The position numbers and the translations under genes were made by a program. A stretch of DNA of 64,000 nt. Source: Dyadobacter chenhuakuii (GTDB lineage: Bacteria > Bacteroidota > Bacteroidia > Cytophagales > Spirosomataceae). This document shows, in pieces, positions 55,318-64,000 of this stretch (its first letter is position 1; every line of letters begins with the position of its first letter). The stretch is taken from positions 1,302,001-1,366,000 of the forward strand of contig NZ_CP098805.1 in the NCBI RefSeq assembly GCF_023821985.2. Direction: 5' to 3'. Below the pieces are notes generated by a model. The model made no database searches. It saw nothing but the letters and a program-made list of their open reading frames with translations, and had not been told where the DNA came from.

Positions 55318-55658
55318 TCAGTAGCTGGTTGAAGGTTTTGCTACTGAAAGTTGAATTAGACTTAGAGTTACTAGTTTGATTTAAGCCGATTATCTAACGG
55401 TAATGCTAAACTGTGAGTTTGCGCAATATGTTATTCAAATATGGAATAGCGATATGCCGTTTTTGCAAAGTTTTAAAATTTTTTTACCTCCTTAAAATAT
55501 ACACAAAACTATAATTGTTTAGCATCTCATGTAAAACAATTAGCATATTACATCACACTTCTCATTTTCAAACACCTGAAAAACAGCTGCTTACAAATAA
55601 CAAAATTGTAATTGCTAATCTTTTCTGTCTTAATATTGCCTAGTAAAAATCACAAACT
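55318..55658. other. AT-rich gap before symE-like gene
   Basis: About 340 bases between the divergent HipA-like and SymE-like genes. No ORF is evident. An antisense RNA to the toxin would be expected to overlap the start of the SymE-like gene, but I could not identify a promoter for one. Confidence 0.4.
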
Positions 55659-55928
55659 ATGACACACGAAAAAAAATCCCCATCACCCACCGAGCGGCAC
55701 CTAAAAGTTTACATCAAACACGTTCCGAGAGCTTGGCATCAGTACGTGATAATGCCTGAAATCAGGCTCCGCGGCAGGTGGTTGCTGGATGCGGGGTTTG
55801 AATGTAGGGATGAGGTGACGGTGCGGTGTTTTGGAAATAAATTGGAGATTACGCTTAGTCCGGTGCCGGAGCCGGAACCTGAGCTGAATAAGAAACGGCG
55901 GGCTTCGCGCCGGGTGGTGCTTTCATAG
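55659..55928 (+). CDS. symE: SymE-family type I toxin
   Basis: An 89-residue protein with the SymE core: RHLKVYIKHVPR, PEIRLRGRWLLDAGFE and VTVRCFGNKLEITL. The fold is AbrB-like, and in E. coli SymE is an SOS-induced RNA-cutting or nucleoid-condensing toxin held down by the antisense RNA SymR. The tail is Pro/Glu then Arg-rich (KKRRASRRVVLS), which would bind nucleic acid. It closes the defence-rich island. Confidence 0.85.
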   Translation: MTHEKKSPSPTERHLKVYIKHVPRAWHQYVIMPEIRLRGRWLLDAGFECRDEVTVRCFGNKLEITLSPVPEPEPELNKKRRASRRVVLS

Positions 55929-56093
55929 GGCTTTTTATTTTTGCTTCTTTCTGAGCCAGGCTCTGGCAGGTTATTCCCCGCACCCGCTGTCGCATTCGCC
56001 CCTCCGAATCGCCGCATTCACACCGCGTTTGTTCCCATACGTTTGCTGAACTTGCACCCATCAAACAAATCTTCAACATTAACTGCAAACATC

Positions 56094-56702
56094 ATGAGAA
56101 GGATCATCATCAATGAACATTTGAGTTTGGACGGGGTTATTCAGGGGCCTGGTGGGCCGCATGAAGATACGTCGGGTGGTTTTGAGCTGGGTGGCTGGTC
56201 TGCGAATTATGCGGATGAGGTTACCAGGGAGTCGCTTTTTGCTGTGCTGAATGCGGACTACGATCTGCTTTTGGGGCGGGTTACATTCGATATCTGGGAA
56301 CCGTATTGGCCGAAGCAGGAAGGGCCGATTGCGGAGAAATTTAATGGGATTAAAAAATATGTTGCTACCAAAACGCTTTCGGAAACGAGTTGGGAGGGCA
56401 CTGTTTTGCTTGATGGTGACACGGTTGAGCAGATCAAGGAGCTGAAAGCCAGTGACGGGCCTGATTTGCACATGTGGGGTAGCGCTGATTTTATTCAGAC
56501 ACTGTTTCAAAATGGCCTTGTCGACCAGATGAATGTCTGGATTTATCCGGTGGTGCTGGGTAAAGGGAAGAGGCTTTTTGCCGGAGGAACATTACCGAGC
56601 GGCCTCAAAATGACCAAGCACGCGGTGTCTTCCACGGGTGTGGTCTGCGCCTCGTTTGACTTCAATGGTGAAGTGCCGGTCGGTAATGCTGCGGACGATT
56701 GA
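56094..56702 (+). CDS. RibD C-terminal/dihydrofolate reductase-fold protein
   Basis: About 202 residues from the ATG at 56094; the frame is open 51 codons further upstream but that part does not look like protein. MRRIIINEHLSLDGVIQGPG, DLLLGRVTFDIWEPYWP, LHMWGSADFIQTLFQNGLVD and WIYPVVLGKGKRLF are the usual motifs of the YwjB/YyaP-like reductase family. NADPH-dependent reduction of a pterin- or flavin-like molecule is presumed. Confidence 0.9.
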   Translation: MRRIIINEHLSLDGVIQGPGGPHEDTSGGFELGGWSANYADEVTRESLFAVLNADYDLLLGRVTFDIWEPYWPKQEGPIAEKFNGIKKYVATKTLSETSWEGTVLLDGDTVEQIKELKASDGPDLHMWGSADFIQTLFQNGLVDQMNVWIYPVVLGKGKRLFAGGTLPSGLKMTKHAVSSTGVVCASFDFNGEVPVGNAADD

Positions 56703-56711
56703 ACGATCGAA

Positions 56712-57788
56712 CTAGAATGCGTAACGGATCTGGCAATACGGTAACTGTTCTTTCACTGCATTCACCAGCTCACTTACGATCTCGCGCTTAATGTTGTTTT
56801 TGTAACGAACATTCTTCTGGCCGGTCTGGCTGTATTTGACTTGCTGAATGTCTGGCTTCCAAAGCACTTCTTCGGCTTTGGGATGCCAGCCCATGTTCAC
56901 TTCGTGGAGCCGGTCGTTGTGGGTCAGGAAAATGATCTCGGTCGAGAGCTGCGCTTTGGTGGCTTCGTCCAGGACGTCGTTCATTTCGTCAAAGAGCGCA
57001 TACCAGTCGTCGAACCAGCCTTCGTAGTAAATGACGGGTGCAAAACTCACATTTACCTCATAACCAGCCTCGCGAAACTCATTCATGACTGCAATACGCT
57101 CGCTGATGGGCGTCGTGCGGACGTCGACTAGCTTGGACATCTGGTGCGGCATCAGGCTGAAACGGATGCGGGTTTTGCGCTGCGGATCATAACTGAGCAT
57201 TTCCCGGTTTACAAGTTTCGTAGCGAATGTAAGCTTGGCATTAGGAAGATCTTTGTACAGATCTATCAGGTTTTTGACATTGTCACAAATGGCCGCATCG
57301 GCAGAGCAATCGCCGTTTTCCCCGATTTCATACACCCAATATTCCGGGTCAATGGCGTCCGGCTCGGTTTTGATTCCTTGTCGCCCTGCGTGACCGCGGA
57401 GATATTTCATGATCTGCTCAATGTTAACAAAAATTGAAATCGGATTGGCATAACCCTTGCGCCGCGGCACGTAGCAATAGGAGCACGACATGGTGCAGCC
57501 GTTGGACTGCGAAGGCGCCACCCAATGCGAGCTGCGCGTATTGGCCCGACAGGTCAGGCCTTTCTTCGTCCCCAGGATCAGAACATTCTTTTTGTTCCAA
57601 AGCCAATCATCGACTGAGCCTTCGAAGCCAAAAAGCTCCGGGATTTTCCAATGCGAATCCACTTCAATGCGCCTTGCATCAGGATATTTGGCTAAAATCT
57701 CCTGTCCGCGTTCATAGGCAGGCACGTCCGGTTCCATATAAATTTCATGGATTGTAAGCAGGTCGTCAATGGTTTTCTGATGAAGCAT
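56712..57788 (-). CDS. Spore photoproduct lyase-like radical SAM protein
   Basis: A 358-residue radical SAM protein. The iron-sulphur cluster motif is NGCTMSCSYCYVPRR (about 97-111, CxxxCxxC), with TFATKLVNREML, RFSLMPHQ and FLTHNDRLHEVN later, as in the spore photoproduct lyase family. In spore formers this repairs a thymine dimer; Bacteroidota do not sporulate, so it more likely repairs DNA damage outside spores or acts on another substrate. Length agrees with the family. It follows the XRE regulator gene on the same strand. Confidence 0.88.
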   Translation of the reverse strand: MLHQKTIDDLLTIHEIYMEPDVPAYERGQEILAKYPDARRIEVDSHWKIPELFGFEGSVDDWLWNKKNVLILGTKKGLTCRANTRSSHWVAPSQSNGCTMSCSYCYVPRRKGYANPISIFVNIEQIMKYLRGHAGRQGIKTEPDAIDPEYWVYEIGENGDCSADAAICDNVKNLIDLYKDLPNAKLTFATKLVNREMLSYDPQRKTRIRFSLMPHQMSKLVDVRTTPISERIAVMNEFREAGYEVNVSFAPVIYYEGWFDDWYALFDEMNDVLDEATKAQLSTEIIFLTHNDRLHEVNMGWHPKAEEVLWKPDIQQVKYSQTGQKNVRYKNNIKREIVSELVNAVKEQLPYCQIRYAF

Positions 57789-57874
57789 AGCAAAGAAGTT
57801 TCCGGCCTTTCGACAAAAAGCCTGCCAGCAGCGAGCCTATGCAAAAACAACCCACCACGCAAGATTCGGCACTT

Positions 57875-58450
57875 CTAAACCCGCGCAAACTCCTGCCGCC
57901 CGACTCCTGTAATTTTCTTGGTGGTAACAATGATGTAAATGGTGTTGGCCACATAAAACAGCAGCATTACCGGCATCATGAAAAAGGGATCGATAAAAAT
58001 ATCGCCGAAAAATAGCGAGAGGATAATTAGTGCTGCACTACCAAAAGTGAAGACGGACCAGATGATCTGCGTGTTTATAATGCGTTTGCCAAGTTCAGCG
58101 ACACCATTGATTTTATTTCTCTTTAAAATCCAAAACACAAGTGGCACCAGGATATTCCCAAAAGGAATAAACCACATTGTCAGTGCCGAAAGGTTCATCA
58201 ATTTCAAAAAGCCGGGATCTTCGTCCATGACAAACGGCGACTCGTCAACGAAAACTGAAAGTTCCTGTACAGACACATCCAGTGCCCGTGCCAGCAACCG
58301 CAATGTTTCGCCACGCGGAATAGCGTTTCCTGTTTCAATGCGTTGCAGAGTTCGCAGGTTAATGCCTGCATTTTCCGCCAAAGCCTCCTGTGAAAGCCCC
58401 TTGCTCTTCCGCAAAACACGGATTTGTTCAGATATGGTTAGTTTGCTCAT
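57875..58450 (-). CDS. XRE family regulator with membrane domain
   Basis: About 191 residues from the ATG at 58450. An N-terminal helix-turn-helix (SEQIRVLRKSKGLSQEALAE, GINLRTLQRIETG) is fused to a C-terminal part with about four hydrophobic helices (TMWFIPFGNILVPLVFWIL, IIWSVFTFGSAALIILSLFF), as in DUF4870-type fusions. It would be a membrane-tethered DNA-binding protein. Located about 90 bases upstream of the spore-photoproduct-lyase-like gene. Confidence 0.85.
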   Translation of the reverse strand: MSKLTISEQIRVLRKSKGLSQEALAENAGINLRTLQRIETGNAIPRGETLRLLARALDVSVQELSVFVDESPFVMDEDPGFLKLMNLSALTMWFIPFGNILVPLVFWILKRNKINGVAELGKRIINTQIIWSVFTFGSAALIILSLFFGDIFIDPFFMMPVMLLFYVANTIYIIVTTKKITGVGRQEFARV

Positions 58451-58629
58451 AGTGAAGTTGTTTTGAAGCAAATTTAGAGCTTGAATTTAGCGTTTTGTTG
58501 CGGTTTTGTTGCGGCGTTTATGCGGCAAAAGAACAGATTCAGGTTTCTGCACCATTGAATCATCCGCGTAAGCCACCACAACGTGTAGGTTTTAGGCACA
58601 GGCGGCTGTGAACTAGCTTATCAGATTCA

Positions 58630-58677
58630 GAGCCGTAGGCTCGACCGATATCCGAACGCCGGGTTTTAACCCGGCGT
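58630..58677. repeat. Intergenic palindromic repeat element
   Basis: Two perfect dyads: GAGCC-GTA-GGCTC at 58630-58642 and ACGCCGGGTT-TT-AACCCGGCGT at 58656-58677. The style (gccgtaggctc followed by a cgccggg palindrome) resembles dispersed intergenic elements common in Bacteroidota. Confidence 0.7.
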
Positions 58678-58910
58678 GACGTCACTGATGATTTTAATTC
58701 TCATAAGCGTAAATAAAATAAGAAAAGTAGTGCTTGACCTCGCCATCACCTCAAAACACCTCAGAAATTGTAGACAACCTCACCACTTTGTACAATCGAA
58801 GGATGGCGTTTCCCCGTATCGGGCTCTGGAAGCCGGATGCGGGGAATGGGTTTAATTACTTTGGCACGGTTTTAGGACTAATCCGTGATGTTAACCAACC
58901 TAACATCAAA

Positions 58911-59372
58911 ATGAACAAGTTACCCATTTCGATCATCAGTGCGGCAATTTTCATGGCATCGTGCAACAGCGGCACTAATAAAGAGGCTGCTTTACTGAAA
59001 GAAAAACAGTTCGCGATCGATTCTATGAAGCATGTGATGGAGAAAAAAGCGATTGTGGATTCAATGAATACAGTGATGGCCAATCGCGAAGCAGAGAAAA
59101 AGGCTGAGGAAGCACGTGTTGCGGAAGCAAAAAATACCGAGGCTGTTGCGACAAGCACAGCAGCGCCAGCAGAACGACGTAAAAAAGGATGGAACCACAC
59201 GGCAAAAGGAGCCGTAGTAGGGGCGGGAACGGGCGCAATTACAGGAGCACTTGTTAACAAAAAACGTGGTGAAGGTGCATTGGTAGGGACATTGATCGGT
59301 GCTGGTGTAGGAGCCGGAACCGGTGCATTGGTAGATAATTCACAAAAGAAGAAAAGAAGAAATAATAACTAA
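58911..59372 (+). CDS. Glycine-zipper lipoprotein
   Basis: About 153 residues from the ATG at 58911, which begins a lipoprotein signal (PISIISAAIFMASC); the frame opens 59 codons upstream but that part lacks support. A charged helical stretch with alternating Glu/Lys (about 25-80) is followed by a glycine zipper (GAVVGAGTGAITGALV and GTLIGAGVGAGTGALVDN), which packs helices in membranes, and a basic tail KKKRRNNN. Envelope structural role likely. Confidence 0.82.
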   Translation: MNKLPISIISAAIFMASCNSGTNKEAALLKEKQFAIDSMKHVMEKKAIVDSMNTVMANREAEKKAEEARVAEAKNTEAVATSTAAPAERRKKGWNHTAKGAVVGAGTGAITGALVNKKRGEGALVGTLIGAGVGAGTGALVDNSQKKKRRNNN

Positions 59373-59407
59373 TCACACACATTTAAGGCAAACACACACA
59401 AATAGGC

Positions 59408-59438
59408 AGCGATCTCACTTTATGTGAGATCGCTTTTC
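59408..59438 (+). terminator. Terminator of the glycine-zipper gene
   Basis: Stem AGCGATCTCAC/GTGAGATCGCT with loop TTTAT, followed by TTT. Confidence 0.88.
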
Positions 59439-59460
59439 TGTTGAATGCCATTTGCACAAA

Positions 59461-61023
59461 TTATTTGGCGCCGGAAGCTGGCACGAACTGCGCTTTCAAA
59501 TCAGGATCTTTCATATCCTTGTCCAGTGGAAACATAGGTCTTTTAATGCGTTTGTAGCCCAGCGTTTCCAAATTTTGATCCACTCCGCCGGGCGTTAATG
59601 CCAATATCCAGTCGGCGCGCATGTTGTAAAGCTCGGGTTCGAGGTAACCGATTTTAACCACCACAATGTCCGCTTTCCTTGGGTTCAGACCTAATCTTGT
59701 AAAATCCGCTTCCTTATGGTAGGGTTTGCGTTTAGCGGTTACAATGATTCGCACGCTTCCTACCTTTACAACGACCTCGGTTTCTGCATTGTGGTCACCG
59801 TGCTCTATGGCCTCCACAGTGCCTACAAGATGGAGCGGCGGTGCCAGGCGGGAATCCACTTTTGCACCCGCATAGCCATCGACTTTATTGCCCACACCGG
59901 CTGCTATGGCTGCTTTGACGAGATCCGGACCAGGAATGGAGGCGTAAATGAGTGCCGGGCCATTGTCCTTTTTAAACTCAGGACGGGCCAAAATTTCCTG
60001 CAATGTCCAGGTTACATCTCCTGCGCCGCCAGCCGTCGGGTTATCTCCCGAATCGCTGATAAAGAATGGGTGTTTCTGGCTTTTTACAGCTTTGTCCAGG
60101 GCTTCTTTTAATGTGCCCGTCGGTGCAACGAATTCGAATTCTGACCTTACTTTCCAGAAGCTGGCGGCCAGTTCCTCCGCCGTTTTGGATACAACAGCTT
60201 TATCATCGCCGGTTACCATCACAACAGCGTGGTTACGAGGCTCGTCTGCCCAGGCATAACCAATCCATATCGCCGCATCGATCACGCCAGGCTGGGCCGC
60301 AGCGGGAGCCACTTTGGAATATAATGTTTTACCAGGCTCAATCCGGGTACTCGTTTTTTCACCCGGCAAAAGGATCGGAACCGGGATCCAGGCCTTAAAT
60401 GCAGGTTTTCCTTTGCCGCTTTCAAGCCGTGAGAGCAGATTGTCAACCGCGCGTTTTTTGGATTGCATGGCATCTTCGTGCGGGGCCATCCGGTAGCAAG
60501 TGATAAGGTCTGTATTTTGCGCCAGCCGCCAGGATACATTGCCATGCAAGTCCATGGAAGTTGAGATAACGGTTTTCATGCCGATCACTTCGCGGATCCG
60601 CACAATGAAATCACCTTCCGGATCATCCAGTCCCACCACGCTCATAGCGCCGTGAATGTCGAAGAAAAGTCCGTCATAGGGAGCGCCTTTTTTTAGCAAT
60701 GCCAAGGTTTGCTTTACAAGCGATTCATAGGCCTCACGCGTCACCGCACCGCCAGGAAGCGATTTTCCCATCAAAGCAGGAACCCAGTCGGCACGGCCGC
60801 GGTTGGCCGAGTCTTTGGCGAGAAATGGGTATGAAGTAAAAATATCGGCGCCATATTTTGCTTTAAAAGCTTCCTCGGTGGTCAGGGCAGGGGAGAACGT
60901 GCTCGACTCTATGCCCAGTCCCGCAATGGCCACGCGGGGAAGCTTTTTGTCGGCATTGCTCTGCGCATTGATTTGGGTGAGGATAAGACAAAAACAAAAA
61001 ATCAGAAAAGGAGAATGTTTCAT
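59461..61023 (-). CDS. Exported M81 family metallopeptidase (MlrC type)
   Basis: A 520-residue protein with a Sec signal (FLIFCFCLILTQINA). MlrC features: GLGIESSTFSPA, DGLFFDIHGAMSV, SMDLHGNVSW (zinc ligands), YRMAPHEDA, and the C-terminal SDSGDNPTAGGAGD and ALTPGGVDQNLETLGY. MlrC removes the last peptide fragments of microcystin in Sphingomonads; most homologues have unknown peptide or amide substrates. Divergent from the Gfo/Idh/MocA gene. Confidence 0.92.
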   Translation of the reverse strand: MKHSPFLIFCFCLILTQINAQSNADKKLPRVAIAGLGIESSTFSPALTTEEAFKAKYGADIFTSYPFLAKDSANRGRADWVPALMGKSLPGGAVTREAYESLVKQTLALLKKGAPYDGLFFDIHGAMSVVGLDDPEGDFIVRIREVIGMKTVISTSMDLHGNVSWRLAQNTDLITCYRMAPHEDAMQSKKRAVDNLLSRLESGKGKPAFKAWIPVPILLPGEKTSTRIEPGKTLYSKVAPAAAQPGVIDAAIWIGYAWADEPRNHAVVMVTGDDKAVVSKTAEELAASFWKVRSEFEFVAPTGTLKEALDKAVKSQKHPFFISDSGDNPTAGGAGDVTWTLQEILARPEFKKDNGPALIYASIPGPDLVKAAIAAGVGNKVDGYAGAKVDSRLAPPLHLVGTVEAIEHGDHNAETEVVVKVGSVRIIVTAKRKPYHKEADFTRLGLNPRKADIVVVKIGYLEPELYNMRADWILALTPGGVDQNLETLGYKRIKRPMFPLDKDMKDPDLKAQFVPASGAK

Positions 61024-61185
61024 ATGCGATACGTTACCAAAGTGGGGTTAGGATTGCTTTGGTTTGAAAAATAGGTAAAAAACCGGAGAATTTAAGCTTA
61101 ACCCCATGTGCTTCTTAGAGTAATTTTTACCTTTCAATGGCCTTTAAATCAAATACAAATCACCGAAAACCTTAATCCCAAAACC

Positions 61186-62469
61186 ATGAGTGTGCATACC
61201 AACAGGAGAGATTTTGTTAAAATGGCCGGGCTCGGCGCGCTTGGCTTCACGATTTTGCCATCTCTTTATGGCAAAGCTGCCGCCAGCGACCGGCTGCGTA
61301 TTGCACACATTGGCGTGGGTGGAATGGGAAATAATCACATGAAATGGTTTGCCGATCTGCCGGAAGTCGAAATTGTGGCGCTTTGCGATGTGGATGAGCT
61401 GCATCTGGGTGAAACAAAAACAAAGCTGGAAGCCATGAAGCCTGGCATTAAAGTGGATACTTATGGCGATTTCCGGAGGATACTTGATCGCAAAGACATT
61501 GACGCCATCACCGTCGCCACACCGGATCACTGGCATGCGCAGATTGCTACGCTGGCATTTCAGGCCGGGAAGGATGTGTATGGCGAGAAACCGCTCTCTT
61601 ACTGTCAGCGCGAAGGCAAAATGATGCTGAAACACATGGAAAAGAACAATCGCATTTTCCAGATGGGCAACCAGATCCATGCAGGCGATAACTTTCACAG
61701 GGTGGTTGAAATCATCAAATCGGGAGCCATCGGGAATGTGCACACGGTGCGCTTATGGAAGCAGTCGACCACCAAAGAGCTGGGCTCGCCCACTGTTCAG
61801 CCCGTGCCAAAAACGCTGAATTGGGATATGTGGCTCGGGCCGGCGCCATTTACGGAATACATACCGGAAAAATGTCATTTTACATATCGCTATTTTCTGG
61901 ATTACTCGGGAGGGGAATTTGCCGATTTCTGGTGCCACATTGCGGATGTCGTGTATTCCGCCATTCAGCCAAAAGGTTTGAAAAAAATTAATGCAAGAGG
62001 GCAAGCCTACACCGGCATTGCCGATGCGCCAAAGACATTAGATGTCGATTATGAATTTGACGGATTGAAAATTTTCTGGACCACATTGCCTCCCAACATT
62101 CCCGGTGCGGCAGAGCAGGGGATAGGGGCATTTTTTGATGGGGATAAAGGAACGCTCATGTGCGATTACAACACCCGGAAGATCAACATTAACGGCGAAA
62201 CAATGACCGATATAGCCACCGTTCCCATCACAAACCCAAGGTCACCGGGTCACCAGCAAAACTTCGTCGACGCAGTTAAAGCCAGAACACAACCCGAATC
62301 CAACCTCGCTTACGCCCGCGATCTCACCATCCCCATGCACCTGGGCCTCATTTCCTACCGCCTTAAAAGAGAACTAACCTGGAATGCCGACAAAGAAAAG
62401 TTCGTAGGAGACAAAGAAGCAAACAAGCTACTCTCCCGCAAGCCGAGGAAGGAGTGGGATTTGGTGTAG
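61186..62469 (+). CDS. Tat-exported Gfo/Idh/MocA family oxidoreductase
   Basis: About 427 residues from the ATG at 61186. A twin-arginine signal (NRRDFVKMAGLGALGFTIL) precedes a Rossmann motif (AHIGVGGMGNNHMKWF), the EKPLSY segment (Lys-Pro of the nucleotide site, about 141-146), and a C-terminal alpha/beta domain (GGEFADFWCHIADVV). It probably oxidises or reduces a sugar or inositol derivative in the periplasm. The ORF start 26 codons earlier is not supported. Same family as the GH109 enzyme at 97-1461 but clearly a different subfamily. Confidence 0.9.
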   Translation: MSVHTNRRDFVKMAGLGALGFTILPSLYGKAAASDRLRIAHIGVGGMGNNHMKWFADLPEVEIVALCDVDELHLGETKTKLEAMKPGIKVDTYGDFRRILDRKDIDAITVATPDHWHAQIATLAFQAGKDVYGEKPLSYCQREGKMMLKHMEKNNRIFQMGNQIHAGDNFHRVVEIIKSGAIGNVHTVRLWKQSTTKELGSPTVQPVPKTLNWDMWLGPAPFTEYIPEKCHFTYRYFLDYSGGEFADFWCHIADVVYSAIQPKGLKKINARGQAYTGIADAPKTLDVDYEFDGLKIFWTTLPPNIPGAAEQGIGAFFDGDKGTLMCDYNTRKININGETMTDIATVPITNPRSPGHQQNFVDAVKARTQPESNLAYARDLTIPMHLGLISYRLKRELTWNADKEKFVGDKEANKLLSRKPRKEWDLV

Positions 62470-62508
62470 AATAACAGCTAAGCTCATACTGTATTTTAGG
62501 TGCTAACA

Positions 62509-64000
62509 TTACTGCACTTTCAACGCATCCGTCGGATTCATCCGTGCGGCTTTTAGGGATTGGAAGCCGATGGTGGTTAGGGTGATTATAAGCATTAAAA
62601 GGGTTGTGATAATGAAGATGCCTGCGTTGATATGGATGTGATATGCGAAGTTTTGCAGCCATTGGTTAGTCAGCCACCAGCCCAGCGGGAATGCAATGGT
62701 TATGGCTATGATCATCAGGATCATAAAGTCCTTAGTTAACATCGTCACAACATTGCCAGCGGTTGCGCCGAGCACTTTCCGGACGCCGATTTCCCGTCGT
62801 CGGCGATTGGCCGTGAATGCTGCGAGGCCGTATAAGCCGAGGCAAGAAATGATGATTGCCAAGGCAGCGAAATATTTGGCCAGTTGTGCTACAAGTTGCT
62901 CCGACGCGTACTGGTGCTGAAAATCGTAGTCCAGGAACTGGTAGTTAAAGGCGTAGCCGGGATTGAAACTTTTATGAAATGCCTGGATATTTTGTAATGT
63001 TTGTTTTTGATTCCCAGCGGTGATCCTGGCCATTACCAGCATTGTTTCCGCCGGGGAAATGTAGAGGATAAATGGCCGGACCGCTTCGTGTAAGGAGTTG
63101 AAATGGAAGTTCTTGGCTACTCCCACAACCTGCATTTTCTGCCCGCTTATCATCACCATTTTACCGATCGGGTCGCGAAGTTCCATGGCCTTTACAGCTG
63201 CCTCATTCAGAATGATGTTGGATGCTTCATTACCATAGCGTTTTGAGAAACTGCGTCCTTCCGCTATTTGAATGTTCATTGTTTCGATCAGGTCGTAGTT
63301 GACAGGCATGCGGAAGAACCGGATCTTGTCGTCAGCATTTTTCCCTTCCCAACGAACGCCTGCGCCATTGCCCGGCAGCATGGCAGGCAGTATCATCTTT
63401 TGCTGGATGCTGGAAGCATTAATCACCCCAGGAACTGATTTCAATTGCGCAAGGAACGATTCCGCTTGTTCCGCAACACGACCATTCATTTCAAAATAAA
63501 CAACATTATCCTTATCGTAACCGGGACTTTTCTCCTGAACATAATTGATTTGCCGGTAAACGACCATTACAGAAACGATGAAAACAATGGATATGCTGAA
63601 CTGAAAAACAACCAATCCTTTCCGCACCAAAACCTCTCCCCATGAGCTTGCTAACCCACCTTTCAACGTAAGAGAAGGATTAAAACGGGACAAATGAAAC
63701 GCTGGATAACTGCCTGCCAATAATCCGGTTCCGACTGCTGCGCCGCACATGATCAGGATGGTCCCTGCATCAAAATGCAGGGAAAGTGCCTTGCCGGTCA
63801 TGTGACTGAATTGCGGCAGAAGCGCCCAGGTGATGAAAATCGCAATAGATAATGCAAGGAAGCTCATAACCATTGACTCGCTGAGGAACTGCAAGACCAA
63901 TGTGCCACGCCTTGCGCCCAGCGCTTTCTTAACACCCACTTCCTTCATGCGCATAGAAGCTTTGGCCGTCGAAAGATTCATAAAATTAATGCACGCAACG
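62509..64000 (-). CDS. FtsX/MacB-type ABC permease, N-terminus outside window
   Basis: At least 497 residues; the frame stays open past the internal ATG at 63981 to the window edge (ACINFMNLSTAKASMRMKEVG, a typical permease run), so the start lies beyond base 64000. Two FtsX signature segments, MKEVGVKKALGARRGTLVL and RREIGVRKVLGATAGNVVT, sit in front of hydrophobic helices, with a periplasmic domain between. It is of the same large type as the permease at 34871-37228. Confidence 0.9.
   Translation of the reverse strand, partial: VACINFMNLSTAKASMRMKEVGVKKALGARRGTLVLQFLSESMVMSFLALSIAIFITWALLPQFSHMTGKALSLHFDAGTILIMCGAAVGTGLLAGSYPAFHLSRFNPSLTLKGGLASSWGEVLVRKGLVVFQFSISIVFIVSVMVVYRQINYVQEKSPGYDKDNVVYFEMNGRVAEQAESFLAQLKSVPGVINASSIQQKMILPAMLPGNGAGVRWEGKNADDKIRFFRMPVNYDLIETMNIQIAEGRSFSKRYGNEASNIILNEAAVKAMELRDPIGKMVMISGQKMQVVGVAKNFHFNSLHEAVRPFILYISPAETMLVMARITAGNQKQTLQNIQAFHKSFNPGYAFNYQFLDYDFQHQYASEQLVAQLAKYFAALAIIISCLGLYGLAAFTANRRRREIGVRKVLGATAGNVVTMLTKDFMILMIIAITIAFPLGWWLTNQWLQNFAYHIHINAGIFIITTLLMLIITLTTIGFQSLKAARMNPTDALKVQ

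Noticed and set aside
55941..56093. N-terminal extension of the RibD-like reductase
   Set aside because: The family starts with the MRRIIINEHLSLDG segment at 56094; the extension is not protein-like.
58734..58910. N-terminal extension of the glycine-zipper protein
   Set aside because: It would bury the lipoprotein signal inside the protein; the ATG at 58911 fits the lipobox.

Overview
The window looks like chromosome of a Bacteroidota member of the order Cytophagales, most plausibly a Dyadobacter-like genus (inference from gene families and the promoter code; no rRNA is present). Three clear promoters (for tRNA-Leu, tRNA-Lys and a DUF1772 gene) carry the Bacteroidota -7 box TAnnTTTG with a TTG about 18-19 bases upstream. 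Other typical signs are a 1.7 kb-residue protein with a type IX secretion C-terminal domain, Tat-exported Gfo/Idh/MocA enzymes, long FtsX-type permeases, a ThuA protein and a propeller/HEAT/cytochrome c giant.

Layout. 0-11.5 kb is housekeeping and sugar metabolism: a GH109-type glycosidase, an overlapping PTPS-folE pterin pair, a Tat-exported TIM-barrel isomerase, a CDF metal transporter, NUDIX and LysE genes, GH3-type ligase, surE, a GNAT, trhO and a deoxynucleoside kinase. 11.5-14.6 kb has tRNA-Leu, DUF1772, DoxX and an ECF sigma factor with a C-terminal TPR region whose partner is a DGPF/YCII protein. 14.7-19.8 kb is one giant secreted protein with 14 repeats of about 90 residues arranged in an 810-bp higher-order period.

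20.3-24.4 kb is an accessory insertion hotspot at tRNA-Lys: a small integrative element (tyrosine recombinase, GIY-YIG protein), then two tandem tRNA-Lys-like copies each broken by two GC-rich 15-16 base insertions, a lipoprotein and a 5'-truncated VOC gene. 24.4-41 kb holds two parallel oxidoreductase-AraC modules with matching operator geometry, katG, an orphan TPR lipoprotein histidine kinase, an ArsR-SRPBCC-DoxX operon with two visible operators, an SGNH protein and an ABC permease. 40.5-48.9 kb is an exported carbohydrate/redox block (SGNH hydrolase, propeller-HEAT-cytochrome c protein, BNR protein, ThuA) interrupted by a divergent NmrA/HxlR pair.

49.4-55.9 kb is an AT-rich defence-like island: VapBC-type toxin-antitoxin, a reverse transcriptase followed by a small acidic ORF that needs a -1 frameshift and a membrane/coiled-coil protein, a DUF3037-HipA-like kinase pair and a SymE-type toxin. 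The reverse transcriptase, acidic peptide and membrane protein all lie in one reading frame separated by single stop codons; this is the best candidate here for an undescribed system. 56-64 kb returns to chromosome-like genes: RibD-type reductase, a spore-photoproduct-lyase-like radical SAM enzyme, an XRE membrane regulator, a glycine-zipper lipoprotein, an M81 peptidase, a second Gfo/Idh/MocA enzyme and an FtsX permease cut by the window edge.
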